64,000 nt of DNA from assembly GCF_020382885.2 (NCBI RefSeq), contig NC_058499.1, positions 20,879,872-20,943,871 on the forward strand, read 5' to 3'. Each line of letters begins with the position of its first letter. Position 1 is the stretch's first letter. The notes under the pieces were generated by a model. That model was not told the DNA's origin. It did not search any database and was given only the letters and a program-made list of their open reading frames with translations. Made by a program: the position numbers and the translations under genes. The DNA is from Scatophagus argus (lineage: Eukaryota; Chordata; Actinopteri; Scatophagidae). Below are positions 35,939 to 47,455 of the stretch, piece after piece.

Positions 35939-36660
35939 TGTCAGGTTCGGGCTCAAGCAGGACTCAGAGGCAGAGGCAGTGTTTGAGGACAAAGCTCAAC
36001 ACTAAATAACCTCACACAGAGCAACAAAAACAAGAGGTTCTGAAATTAACTAGGCTATGACTAGACTATGAAATCTACAGATCTCAGTCGAGAGAAAAAC
36101 AAAAGAGATTTTAATGTCTAATACTTAAGTAACTACAAACAAAAATCACTCCAACAGGAGGAAAAGAATAACACAGGAAGGAATAAACTACTATGAAGTC
36201 ACTCTACAAGCAGACGAAAACTATCTATGAAAACAAACCAATATAGAACTAAAAATCACTCCATCGGAGGAAGAAAAAATCTAAGAACAAAACCTGTCAC
36301 TAATCTATGGCTAAATCCTATACTATGAAATTTACAAAAGAAAATCACTCTGGAACAGAGGCAGGAAATGAACGTGGCACAAGGTACATACAAAGTCTAT
36401 GGCTGCGGCTCGAACAAGAGCTGGAGTGATCGCAGACGGACGAAACACACTGGCACAAGAAAAGGGAAACGCAGACCATTTGAACACATGAGGATAATGG
36501 GAACCAGGTGGAAACAATCGGGTGATTGGGAAGACAATCAGACTGGAGACATGAGGAAGGGCAAGTGACCTGAAACGAGAGGAGAGTTACTTTTCAAAAT
36601 AAAACAGGAAGTGACGAGACATAAAACCAAGACAAGACAATACCTCACCACGGTGTGACA
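35939..36660. mobile_element. TG...CA repeat, copy 3, inserted in LINE
   Basis: The element starts TGTCAGG and ends GTGTGACA, with CGTAG on both sides (35,934-35,938 and 36,661-36,665). The sequence is only loosely like copies 1 and 2 but shares the pattern of ends, CAAAATAAAACAGGAAGTGAC near the right end, and no coding frame. At 722 bp with TG...CA ends and a 5-bp duplication it looks like a solo LTR. It splits the decayed LINE and is therefore younger than it. Confidence 0.7.
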
Positions 36661-37237
36661 CGTAGGGCCTTCCTATATGATCTAAGTCTGTCTTGCCAGA
36701 TTGAGCGAGATTCTGTGAGTTTGTACATTTTGCTTTAATATGTGAACCTCTGTATATTACCATGGTGCTAGTCTCTTTTGCTTCAGTGTTCCTTTTTTAG
36801 CCGGGCAACTGTCTATTCTTGTCCTTAATGAGCTTCTAGCACTGTCCATAAAATAGTTGATTTGAGAGGGACTACAATTGTCATAAGATTTTCTTTAGTA
36901 TTGCAATGTTCTGCGGTACTTTGACACAATAGAAATGCTTCCTAAAATTTAGCCACAGCACTATGTAGGAGTTGTTTCTTGGTGGTATGTAGTCAAGTAC
37001 TACAAACTACAAACAAACAAAAGTTATTAAACAATGGTCAGGTAAAAGAGGATTTGTTTCAAAGACTATTAAATGTTCTATTTCAATGCCATATGTTAAA
37101 ACAAGGTCAAGAGTGTGATTAAACAGTGAGTGGGTTTATGTACACACACACTCAATTTATGCACACAATTGAATCTAATAGAGATATAAATGTTGTGCAA
37201 AGCTACAGTTATCATTGTCCACATGGATACTGAAATC

Positions 37238-37601
37238 CATCCATCCATCTTCTATACCGCTTATCCGTCAGGGTCGCGGGGGAGCTGGAGCCTATCCCAG
37301 CTGACTACGAGCGAGAGGCGGGGTTCACCCTGGACTGGTCGCCAGTCAATCGCAGGGCCAACACACAAAGACAGACAACCACACACTCTCACACTCACAC
37401 CTAGGGGCAATTTAGAGTAGCCAATTAACCTAATGTGCATGTTTTTGGTATTGTGGGAGGAAGCCGGAGTACCCGGAGAAAACCCACGCAGGCACAGGGA
37501 GAACATGCAAACTCCACATAGAAGGGCCCAAACCGGGATTCGAACCTGGAACCCTCTTGCTATGAGGCGACAGTGCTAACCACTGCACCACCGTGCCGCC
37601 C
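37238..37601 (-). mobile_element. Full-length tRNA-derived SINE
   Basis: On the minus strand the element begins GGGCGGCACGG. It has a box A TGGTGCAGTGG (complement of 37,580-37,590) and a perfect box B GGTTCGAATCC (complement of 37,536-37,546), the internal Pol III promoter of a tRNA head. It ends in GATG-type repeats (CCATCCATCCAT on the plus strand). It is flanked by GGATACTGAAATC at 37,225-37,237 and 37,602-37,614, a 13-bp target duplication typical of LINE-driven retroposition. The tail suggests an RTE-type (Rex3-like) partner LINE, by inference. Confidence 0.85.
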
Positions 37602-38384
37602 GGATACTGAAATCGACCATAATAATTACTTTATTTGTTTTAAGGACTAGACTTGATAGAAACTCAGAGTATGGGCTAGGAGTGCAGTACACTAAAACAA
37701 TAAAAAATGGTTGTACTGTTTTCCAGGTTGGGTGTGAAAGACTAAGGCTTTCAAATGAATGGTAGTTGACTTTAGGGTTTAGATTGAATGATAGGCTTGA
37801 AACGGCTGCAACTCCACCTCCTCAGTCGGTGTTATATAACTGGGGGATTCATTTAAGCAGGCATATATATTAGGCAGGTAATCTAATATTTATTCACATA
37901 TTAGTACAGCTTTAGATGAGAGAGATCTAACGTTTAACATTCGACATTTAATTCTCCGATTTGTTGTAGCTGTGGGGGTGCTGGTGTTAATCTTTACTAG
38001 ATTTTTGTGTATAACTCCTCTTTTTGTATCTGATTTAATTAATTTAGGTGGTCGAGGGACAGACACACTATGGGATTCTGGGTGGGTAACTGTGCTAATA
38101 AAAGCACAGAGAGGTGTGCAGGACTGCAACTCTGCCTCCTGGTCTCAACTCTGGGTTGCCATGGTTTTGGTTTAATAAGAGACTAAGAATAAGAGTCAGA
38201 TTTCTAAATATGAGAGCTGCTCCATCCAAAGTGGGATGAATGATGTCTCTCCTAATGAGACCAGGTCTTCCACAGAAGGTCTGCCAATTATCTACAAATC
38301 GTGTGCTGGACACCACCTCAACAGCCAGCGATTTAATGATGATGTCCGGCTAAATTTGACCTTATTACATCTCAAAGGAGATTT

Positions 38385-38660
38385 CGCATATTATTGTGTT
38401 TAATGTGTACATCCCTCCCTTGGCCGATGCTGCAGCCGCCTGTGAGTTGCTCCACAGTACAGTGACCAGGATGCAGACACAGCATCCACAGTCCCCCCTG
38501 CTCTTTAGTGGAGACTTCAATCAAGCCTCTCTATCTTCCACCCTTCCCACATTCACACAGTGTATGAATGCCACACCAGGGACAACAGGATGCTGGACCT
38601 TTTGTATGCTAATGTCAAGGACGCATACACCACCGTCTCAATTAATTGTAATTTCATGTT
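38385..38660 (+). pseudogene. Rex1/Babar-like LINE endonuclease fragment
   Basis: The translation contains VYIPPLADAAAACELLHSTV and SGDFNQASLSSTLPTFTQ, the arrangement of an AP-type endonuclease of a Rex1/Babar-like fish LINE as I recall it, including the GDFN motif. A frameshift near 38,590 separates the downstream DLLYANVKDAYTT-like part. It faces the opposite way to the L2-like sequence on its left. Confidence 0.7.
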
Positions 38661-38699
38661 AGCTTGATAATTACGGTTCAATAAATGGAAAACAGAGGC

Positions 38700-39440
38700 T
38701 TCCCAGCCTACGCATTTATTAGAATGGTGAATAATCAGTTTGCATGGAACTACTTTGTAGATGCCTATTATCAGGAATTAATTGGAATTAATAGATACCC
38801 TGCAGCCAATCAGAATTGAGTATTCACCCAGACCATGATATAAAATAATAAATGTGATGTAACTTGGACTATATTTTCAGAAATCTGGCAATGTTGAATT
38901 AAATCTTGAATTTCACAGCCTTCTGAAGTCCCTGGTTTTACAATACGCCTTTTACTGAAATATCAAAAGACTTTGCTTGTGTTGCATTTTCTTGATGAGC
39001 AGGATATTGCTTATGATTTTTCCATCGTCACTCACTCTTGCAGCAACATCTGTATGGACTATTACACTGTTGCGGTTTTATGTGCTCCCTTGCACTGTTT
39101 GTCCCTTCTCTCCTCCTGACTTCTCTGCTTTGGACAAGGTGTTTCACATCCTACTTGTTCAATGCACCAGGCCTGGGGAAGTATTTGTAAAAGCACCTTT
39201 GCCAGCATTTGTTTAGGAGAGGCTTCTGGAGTGAAGAATGCTGTTGTTGGCCTCTAAGCTTGGGATTTGTCACTGTTTTTATGCTTGAACTTGGCACAGT
39301 GCACAAACACAAGATGCATTCTATGTATTCCAGTTTCTTTAAGTCCATATATTTAAACTTCCATTCAATATATTCGGCTTTGACTCAGGTTGATTTATTT
39401 ATTTCTTTTTTCCTACACTTGTGCACGTAGATGGCGCCTC
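38700..39440. other. Inter-unit sequence, partly shared with the region after gene E
   Basis: No gene was seen. AGCCTTCTGAAGT (near 38,920) and CTTGCAGCAACATCTGTATGG followed by ATTACAC (near 39,039-39,066) recur in the same order at about 63,342 and 63,527-63,556, downstream of gene E. Confidence 0.5.
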
Positions 39441-39448
39441 AGTGTCTC

Positions 39449-39560
39449 AGCCTTGCAGCACCCTCTGGTGGTGAGATCCCGCATTCCTCAAGGTTCATTC
39501 ATATTGCGTTGAGGCAGTTACATATTAGACTATCTTGTCTAACAAGCTATGTATACATTT
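39449..39560. repeat. Shared 3'-flank block of the duplicated units, copy 2
   Basis: CCTTGCAGCACCCTCTGGTGG, then GACTATCTTGTC and CATTTGACTGTAGCTTAAGCC, match 47,329-47,450 before gene C. The first part matches 24,124-24,165 before gene A. Confidence 0.65.
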
Positions 39561-39659
39561 GACTGTAGCTTAAGCCAAATTTCTTGTTAAGTATTATCTG
39601 GATATGGCTAAAAAGAAATTGTAATAGATAGGAAATGTAACAATCAGAGCAGACTCAGA

Positions 39660-42527
39660 TCAGAAGCTGGCCTGGTAGGCCAGTAGATATCCGTCATTGT
39701 ACATGTAGATCTGCTTGTTGGTGGGGTTATAGCTCAGACTGGCCACTCCTTTGGCTACCTTCTCCAGTGGTAGTGCTAATGAGTTGTCCTCTTTGCCTGT
39801 TGCTGTGTCAAAAGCGTAGAACACCTCCTCGCGGTATTCGTCCACGTATCGAGTGGCATACAGCACACCGCACACCATGAAAGCATTGCTCACCGCCTTC
39901 TTGAACAGTTTCGTCTCCCACGTCTGCGAGACATTGAGCGTCTCAGCCTCGCTGTCCCAAACTAGCCGGCTCGCCACTAGATTACCATGGTTACCAACAG
40001 TGGCATAGAGGGCCCATATGCCTGTCTCATCTGCCTCCACATCCACATCACTATTGGCACGACAGTCATAGTAGCAATAGGGAAACTTGTTGTTGAAACC
40101 CACACCAGAACCTGGAAGTGTCACCCGTTTAACAGTGTTGCTTTTCAGGTCATAGCGGCAGACATCTGCAGAACGATGGCAATGATAGTACAGCGCTTCA
40201 CCATATAGAACAGCACTGGGACCCTCAATGCTGTCAGTGTGACTGTTGGATGGAGCGAAGGTAAATTCCCTGTGTCTGGCAGAGGCCATGAAGTCTTCAT
40301 AGTTTTGGTACACTCGCAGGGTGTTGCCCCAGATGTGGCTGTCAAGCAGAGGCTGAACCCAGTAGCTATTCTTCTGTCCCTCACTGTCCATCTGGGCCTG
40401 TTTGCCCCATGAACCAGAGATGTAGCTCTTACCATGTGGACTGACCTTTGTCATGACAGGCTTGCTAATGCTGGTGATCAGGCCCCTGAGGCAGTGCCTG
40501 CCCAGAGCTAAAAACACAGAGAGACATTCATCACAACTTTTTTGGGGGGATAAAATGTGTCAATATTCCAGTTATACAGGTAGACAAAATTGTTGGTACC
40601 AATCTTTCAATGAAAGAAAAATCCACAATGGTCACTGAAATAAGAGCTATGTCGATGGGATTTTATTCATGTATTTATTGTTATTTTTCGGGAATGAAGA
40701 TATTGCTTATGATTTTTCCATACTGAATGTTTCCTAGCTTTTCATAGAGCTTATTCTTACACGTTGAAGGAGGAAAACGTTTTCCTTTTCTTTCCTGTAC
40801 TAATTCTGGCTAAACTGTACCTTGATAGGTTAGCTGAAATCAGTGCACTGGTTTATTGTTTCTAAATCAATAAGACTCATTCATTTTTATTTCCATTCCA
40901 TATTGTTTCGTGTTTGTCCTCCATAAAATGCTGGCCCATAGTTTGAGAAGCACTCTTTTAAGAAGGGGCAGGTACTTTGACAACGCGATGCATCAGCTCA
41001 AACAAACTTACATTCACAATCAGTTGTACTATATGGAGGAAACACATTTTTAAAAATCGCTTCCATCATATAACCTGTAATGTTTTTGCAATATTGTAAC
41101 TGTTCATTTGTTTAACTGGCAAATAAGGCCACATTGTGAGTGACTTTCCTCCTGTAATGCACATTGTCACATGTTCACGAGCCACATACTTTATTGCTGG
41201 ACGTAATCCACCAGGTCTCTCAGAGTTCTCCTGCTTCTTCACAATTACTGAATGAGTGAGCACTCTGCTACACATTCTGTTATACATGCACACCATACTC
41301 ACTTCTGAAGTCTTTTGGGATTGACCTGCAGGACTCAGCGCTGTTTCTCAGGTAACGCAGTCTCTCTTGGACCGTCTTCATATTAATGATGTCTGCCATT
41401 TGCATGTTGTCTACGTCTGTGCGCAGTTTACCCACCTAATACACACAAACAAACACACACACACACACACACACACACATTTAAATTGGATACAGAAAAG
41501 TTAGTTTTCTCTTCTTTCTTGGCCTGCCTTATGCGCTTCTTGATGATCAGCTGCAGTTGATGGACTAAACTAAACTAACTAAAGTTTGACTTCATGTTAA
41601 TCATCTTGCATTAACTTAGCAATCAATTTAATGACTTTGTTTGCATATTCTTCTGTACCTCTTTGGACAGTTTCAGTGTTTGGGCATTGTTTTGCTGGCT
41701 GTGGACAGCACCAACATCTGCCTCCAGCTGACTCAGCTCCTGGCCCAGCAGGCGCAGAGACAAGGCTGTGTACAGACCCTGGTTGTGCAGGTACTGGTAA
41801 GGCTCCAGTCGGGCTGTCACGTTCTCAACCAGAGCCTGGAACTGAGGAAGAAGCTGGCTGGACAACATCACCTGCAAAGACACACAGAGACTCTGTCAGA
41901 CACCATTAACATGAAGGCTGTCATAAATTTCCTGTTTTCTCATAACTGAATGTACTTTCAGAATTCCAGGTTCAACCTCATATCTTCCGTAATTCTAATT
42001 TCCATTGCGTACTGACGCGATAAGACACAGCTATTGATTACAGTTAAGAAGCCACATCCAGCTTGCATAGTGTGGGTCGGTAGCACTGGATGCAGACTGA
42101 AGTAAGACCCACACTCAACACTTTAAAGTGATGCTGGTGCATTTTAGTTCTCACCTGTTCCTGCAGGTTGTTCAAAGATTCTCCACAGGACTGAACCTGC
42201 TGCAGCACGTCCTCATACTTCACAGCAGGGAACGACCACAAGCTGGAGTTCACTGCACACACACAAGAGCCATTCTTCTTCTGGCCTGACACACGCTCAG
42301 TCTGGCCGCCACCCTGCAATCACGCATGTCAAAACACTGATGTTGTATACAGGAGATTTAGAAGGATTGTAAAAAAAAAAAAAAACAACCCAAAAACAAA
42401 GAAACAAAGAAGGAACAAACCAAGAACCTAAACTCAATGAAATGTCTTCAAGAGCTACTTCTTTCAATGTTATCCCTAGTTCTTAATTACTCACTGATGA
42501 CAGCAGCAGTAGGAGCAGCAGCAGCAT
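39660..42527 (-). CDS. Gene B: olfactomedin-4-like secreted glycoprotein
   Basis: Five exons on the minus strand: 42,527-42,495, 42,313-42,155, 41,871-41,659, 41,435-41,303 and 40,507-39,660. They are identical in length to those of genes A and C (33, 159, 213, 133, 848 bp), with GT-AG introns, giving 461 codons plus TGA. The start is the first ATG after an in-frame upstream TGA. The architecture is as in gene A: a Leu-rich leader, a stalk in exons 2-4, and the whole olfactomedin domain in exon 5 (RHCLRGLITS at its start, [13 protein letters not shown] at the end). Differences from A and C fall mainly in the first 90 residues of the domain and in exon 2 (GGGQTERV). It is the left member of a pair whose plus-strand partner is reduced to one exon. 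Confidence 0.92.
41453..41480. repeat. (CA)n microsatellite in intron 3 of gene B
   Basis: A pure CA tract just upstream of exon 4. The same place in gene C (about 51,509-51,530) has a shorter CA run, and gene A only scattered CA. Confidence 0.85.
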
Positions 42528-44131
42528 GTTCAGAGCTTGTCAAACAAACAGTGGACTGAAATCACCACTCCTCCTCTTCTCCTTACTTTAATAAAATCAG
42601 TCACAATAAACATACATTTTGCTGACTTGCATTTAATCACCCATGGGTCACTACAGGAACTTAAAACCACCCAGGGATGTGAAACTTTTAATAATATCAT
42701 CTGGACTTTCACAGCATTTGTGGTAAAGCCCTGAGTTTTATTTATTCCCACTTCTTCATTATGTCCTCTTTACAATATCCTCCTACACATACGCTGTCTC
42801 ACTGCTGGATGATTTAATATTTACTGCAATCAAATGTATGATTTGTTTGCAACTGTGTTGCTGGACATGTGGATGCAGTGACAGGTAGCTTCTTGAAATT
42901 TACATTTTTAGACTCCCAATCACGTCAACAGCCATGATGGCCACACTGTTTTCTGCGACCTCCACCAAATCCTGTGAACATGTTCCCTTGAAGGGTGACT
43001 GCCTGATGTTATTGGTTTGGTTGGTAGCGATGTTGGGCAGGGTTTACGCTTCAGGCCTGGCAGGATGTAGCTCACAAATCCAAACCTAATCAACTGGAAT
43101 GCAGGCAAGCTGTCAAGCAGAGCACTGTGAAGTCTTTTTGCTAGTAGACTGGTTTGCCATAGGTGCTAGCTGAAGCACCACATGCTGGATGCTAGTACGC
43201 CAACGTGCTGATTGGAAGATAGCAGAATGAATGTCTATTGGCAGAGATGCACATGAGGCTAACTGGCTCGATTCTGTTAGATTGGAGGCCAGCTGGCTGA
43301 AAGTTATTAGACTGGAGATGAATTAACAGGTGGACGCTAGCATGCTGAAAGCTAACTGGCTAGGAAACTGGCCGGAGGCTTGCTTGCTGACTTGGTTTTG
43401 CTTGGCTGTACCAGGGAAAAGCTGAGAGATTCCAGTGAAACACTGAAAGGATATATCTAGATAGACAGATAGCCTTTACTGTAATTGTACAAAAATATAC
43501 AACAAGATTATGAGTGCTACATCTGAAGAAGTGCCAGACATTCAGTCTATAAAAATGAACAAAAGACAGCAATTCAAAGATGACAGGAAGTAACTGTCAT
43601 CAAATAACTTCCCACCTGTAAGAGGACACCGCTGTGGGCTGTCAATGAATTGTTCTTCCAGATGGCAGAGAGGAGCCTCCAAAATGTTGTCTCCACACTG
43701 AGAAGAATGTCACTGAGGACAACAAAAGCCTCCCTTTTTCTCGACAGTTTAACAGGTAAATGTCTGCTGGTTTCATGGCAGCTGGGTTAGCCAGATTGGT
43801 ATGTTGAATGATATGTCATATATGGCTGTGGAACTTCTGCAGTGGATATTTTGGACGCTCAGTACAGAGTGGTCACTTTCTGTTCCTAAATCCTGTAACC
43901 CAAGCTTCAGCAAAGATATTTTTATTTGCATCTCTGCAAAGCCACAGGTTAACGTATGAGTCACTGGTTCCCTTACACATTTGGATTTCCTTCTCATCAT
44001 CTGGTAACATCACCGTGACCTGAAGCACCATCAGCCTCCATCCTCCACACAGTGCCTGCTGTTTTTGAATGAGCACATTCTGATAATGACACAAGACACG
44101 CACACTACAAACACACATTCACTTGCTCACA
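42528..44131. other. Inter-gene region of unit 2
   Basis: No exon was seen. The conserved upstream block of gene B lies at about 42,559-42,629. From about 42,905 to 44,050 the sequence matches 54,840-55,910 between genes C and E (shared words GCCATGATGGCCACAC / GCCATGACGACCACAC, GTGCTGATTGGAAGAT, GCTAGCATGCTGAAAGCTAAC, GAGATTCCAGTGAAACACTG). Confidence 0.65.
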
Positions 44132-44230
44132 TGCAAAGATTAGTATCCGTGTTTACAAGCTAGAAGCTGCAGGTACAGTTCATATTCAGACTTTGTTCAG
44201 ACTTCATTCAGCTCTACTTTGTGAGCTACC
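44132..44230 (+). promoter_or_regulatory. Promoter-like block before the orphan exon
   Basis: Related to the 100 bases before genes D and E (CTGTTCATATTCAGACT-type words, TTCAGCTCTACTTTGTGAGC) but more diverged. It may still drive transcription into the L1-like sequence downstream; this is inferred only. Confidence 0.4.
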
Positions 44231-44284
44231 ATGAAGATGTATGTGCTCGTTCCTCTGTGTGCTCTGTTCACCCTCACCCATCAG
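44231..44284 (+). pseudogene. Orphan exon 1 of a D/E-like olfactomedin gene
   Basis: A 54-bp open exon, MKMYVLVPLCALFTLTHQ, with an ACC-ATG start context and a GTAAGA donor directly after it, aligns codon for codon with exon 1 of D and E. None of the six downstream exons is found between here and gene C. The sequence turns into L1-like LINE from about 44,450. It is the remnant of the plus-strand partner of gene B, lost by deletion or never fully duplicated. Confidence 0.8.
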
Positions 44285-44449
44285 GTAAGACATTATGGTG
44301 AATTTGCAAATGTATTATCACATTTTTTTCATGCGAAAAAAGTAAAATGTTCTTTAAAATTAGGGAAAATTTATAGTTATTGATTTAATTTATAGTTATT
44401 AGCAAAAACTACATCATTAAAAAACATTAAACTAACATATAACAACTAC

Positions 44450-47003
44450 TCTGAAAAGCTAAGAAAATTGGAACAGCAACATCAAATTACAAATGATCAG
44501 GAACTGTATAAACAAATCTAGGAAATAAGACAAAACTACATGAGAGTGTGGGTGAAATGGACAAAAGATATTTGTTTTTTCAACAACAGATATTATGAAT
44601 TAGTCCCCAAATCAATAAAACTTCTAATGTATAAGAAAATAACAGGCAATAAATGCTGTACATAGAATCAGAGAACCAGTTATTAATGACATGATTTGGA
44701 ATCCAGAAGAGAATCTGTGTTAATTATAGACCTATTTCAATACTAAAGGTAGGTAACAAAACATACATATCCATTATTTCTAAAAGATTAAACTACCAAA
44801 ATTAACAGACAAAGACCAAGCAACATTCATAAAGGGCTGTCAAATCCAACATAATATCAGGAGAACCGTTCATATCATGTAATGAGCAAAAAAGAGAAGC
44901 AAAACATCGTCTTTGTGAGCATTGATGCTGAAAAAGTGTTTGACTGCACAAATTGAAGATTCCTATATTTAGTATTAGAACAGATGGGATACAATAACAT
45001 CCATTCATTTTCTATACCGCTTTTCTATTTTCTATACCATCAGGGTCGCGGGGGGAGCTGGAGCCTATCCCAGCTGACTACAGGCGAGAGGCGGGGTTCA
45101 CCCTGGACTGGTCGCCAGTCAATCGCAGGGCCAACACACAAAGACAACCACACACTCACACCTAGGGGCAATTTAGAATAGCCAATTAACCTAATGTGCA
45201 TGTTTTTGGTATTGTGGGAGGAAGCCGGAGTACCCGGAGAAAACCCACACAGGCACAGGGAGAACATGCAAACTCCACATAGAAGGGCCCAGACCGGGAT
45301 TCAGACCTGGAACCCTCTTGCTATGAGGCGACAGTGCTAACCACTGCACCACCGTGCCGCCCGGGGATACAATAACATCCTGATTCAAATCATTAAAACT
45401 TGTACAGAGACTCTCTTTCTCTTGCTCTGCTAAAATAAAAATCAACAGAAATTGAACAGATAAAATTTGGTGACAAAGATCCACCAGACAAGGATGTTGT
45501 TTATGGCCAGCTCTCGTTGCTATTGTTATTGAGCCTTTGACTAAGGCAGTTAGGCAAAACAAAGAAGGTTGCCACAATAAAAGGATGGAGCACAAACTAG
45601 GCTTTTTGCAGACAATATGAAAGCTTTCCTCCAGCAACATCTGTCAGGATACATAGCAGAAACCCAGATATTTACAATCAATTACAAACCAGAGAGATCC
45701 AGGGTATGATCTAGGCATGATAATCCCTCTGAGCTATTCAATGTAAATGGCATAAAAGGTTAACCAAGATACACAAAAAGGTACTGAAAGATGGCCTACC
45801 TTGATTTTACTTTGATAATTGAAATAATTAAGATAAATGTGTTACCAAGGTTTCTTTACCTATTTATTTATCTACCAGCAGATGTCCCTCAAAACCAATT
45901 TATGAAGTCACATAAAATAATATCTCAATTCATTTGGGGCAAAGAAAAAAAAAACGAGAGTTACTGGGTTTAAAACAGTTAGACTTTACAAAAAAGAAAA
46001 GGAAATAAAACCTTTAAAATTGATGACATTTGATAACAATTTAAAACCAGCTCAATATTGCCAAGAATTCAAGCAAAAGGAAAGACAGCATGTGTCTGAG
46101 AAAAAGCAGGATTTCTGTAGAGTTTCCAAAATTTGAAAAGAAAATATAATCTGGGAAGTGGGGACACATAAATTTCAGAGATATCTACAGTTAAGAGCCT
46201 ATTACAGAAAAGAAGTCTAGGCAGATCGCTCCAAGGAAAATGGCATGGCATGATCCAAATCATAATTAAAGTCTATGCAGAAGTGACGTAAGAATAATTT
46301 TGGCACTATATCAAGGAAATCTAAATCTAAATGTGAATCATTCAACTAAATACATCAAAGAGAATGGGAGAAGGAACTTGGCATTGAAATTACTGAATAT
46401 GATTGGCTAAACATGTTGATAATACACCAAACATCCACTGCTTCATGTACATGGAGGGAATTCTTCTTTCTTTATCAGACCGAACATGAAATGTAGGCAG
46501 TTACATCGACACCGCAAATGTTGGAGAGAATGTGGAGCACATATAGTTTGGAAGTGTAAGGGAACTGGTATGTGAAACATTACCACAGATATGTGGTTAT
46601 AAGGTTCCCATGAGCTGTAAAGTGCCTTACCTTTGTAATTTCACTTAAGAAAATGTAACAGGAAGAGATAGCTATTTGGTTAAAAATCTGTTATCAGCAA
46701 GCAAAAAAGCCTTTAAAGAACTGGAAAATGATAGATCCACTAGCAAAGAACCAATAGCTGCCAATTGTTGGAGAAATCTATATCATGGAAGAATTAACAC
46801 ACAAACTGAGACTACAAAGAGCACAACTGGATGAAAAGTGGGTAAAGTGGACACAGTACAGGACACAAAGGAGCGACACCAGAAAGAAACAATGAAAAAT
46901 ATATTGGTGGATTTATTTATTCGTTTTTATCCCAAGTCCTTTTTTTATTTTTTTAATGGTTGTTATGATTGTTGATATGTGTAAAAATAAATAAAAAAAA
47001 ACA
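44450..47003 (+). mobile_element. Decayed L1-like LINE
   Basis: Plus-strand translation in several frames gives FVSIDAEKVFDC, reverse-transcriptase motif A of L1 type, near 44,914. It also gives KINVLPRFLYLF and HKIISQFIWGKEKK at 45,831-45,949, the post-RT region typical of fish L1/Tx1-like elements. An A-rich 3' end lies at 46,983-47,003. Frameshifts and stops are frequent. The SINE at 45,003-45,364 is inserted in it. It occupies the place where exons 2-7 of the unit 2 plus-strand gene should be. Confidence 0.8.
45003..45364 (-). mobile_element. SINE nested in the L1-like LINE
   Basis: The same SINE family, minus strand, with box A intact (complement of 45,341-45,351) and box B with changes (GGTCTGAATCC). 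It is flanked by GGATACAATAACATCC at 44,987-45,002 and 45,365-45,380, an exact 16-bp target duplication. It is therefore younger than the L1-like element it sits in. Confidence 0.88.
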
Positions 47004-47328
47004 AGTTTTAACAGTTACAGTTGCCATCCTGTGGTGTTCAAAGGATCATGCACTGAAGGCATACACTCTGTATTTTTAGTTTTGTTTTTTTGTTTTTATT
47101 TAATTCTAACATCAAGCTGTCTGCAGACAGCTGATGGAAAGCATTTATTTTTTTTCCATGTACAAGTTTATCTGTTAAGCTTTGTTCTTGGTTCACAGGT
47201 CAGACTGTGTACCCATACCTTGCCAGTAAAGTAGATTATGATGCTGTTTCAGATTATTCCCATGTTAGAGTGTATATTGTTGGCCTTCAAGATAGATAGA
47301 TGCTCTTAATATTGGTGTTCCAATGTCT

Positions 47329-47455
47329 TGACCTTGCAGCACACTCTGGTGGTTAAACCCCACATTGTTCTGGGTTCACTGATTTACATACGAGACTATC
47401 TTGTCCAATAAGTCATACACACATTTGACTGTAGCTTAAGCCTAATATGCATTAT
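47329..47455. repeat. Shared 3'-flank block of the duplicated units, copy 3
   Basis: CCTTGCAGCACACTCTGGTGG, GACTATCTTGTCC and CATTTGACTGTAGCTTAAGCC match 39,449-39,560 before gene B. The segment between here and gene C (47,456-47,845) shows nothing else recognisable. Confidence 0.65.

Larger units (their letters stand above)
35330..38370 (-). mobile_element. Decayed L2-like LINE, minus strand, with two younger insertions
   Basis: The right-to-left reading shows a LINE. At 38,129-37,890 is KCRMLNVRSLSSKAVLICE, the start of an endonuclease region. About 37,800-36,670 has words I associate with the endonuclease part of fish L2-like elements. At about 35,710-35,380 is the reverse-transcriptase C-terminal and 3' part, matching 50,030-50,390 in the opposite orientation. 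It is interrupted by a TG...CA element (35,939-36,660) and a SINE (37,238-37,601). It is full of stops and not active. Confidence 0.65.

Noticed and set aside
37536..37590. Possible tRNA gene on the minus strand
   Set aside because: Box A and box B are present, but the sequence continues into a dispersed SINE body with target duplications, and no full cloverleaf was recognisable.
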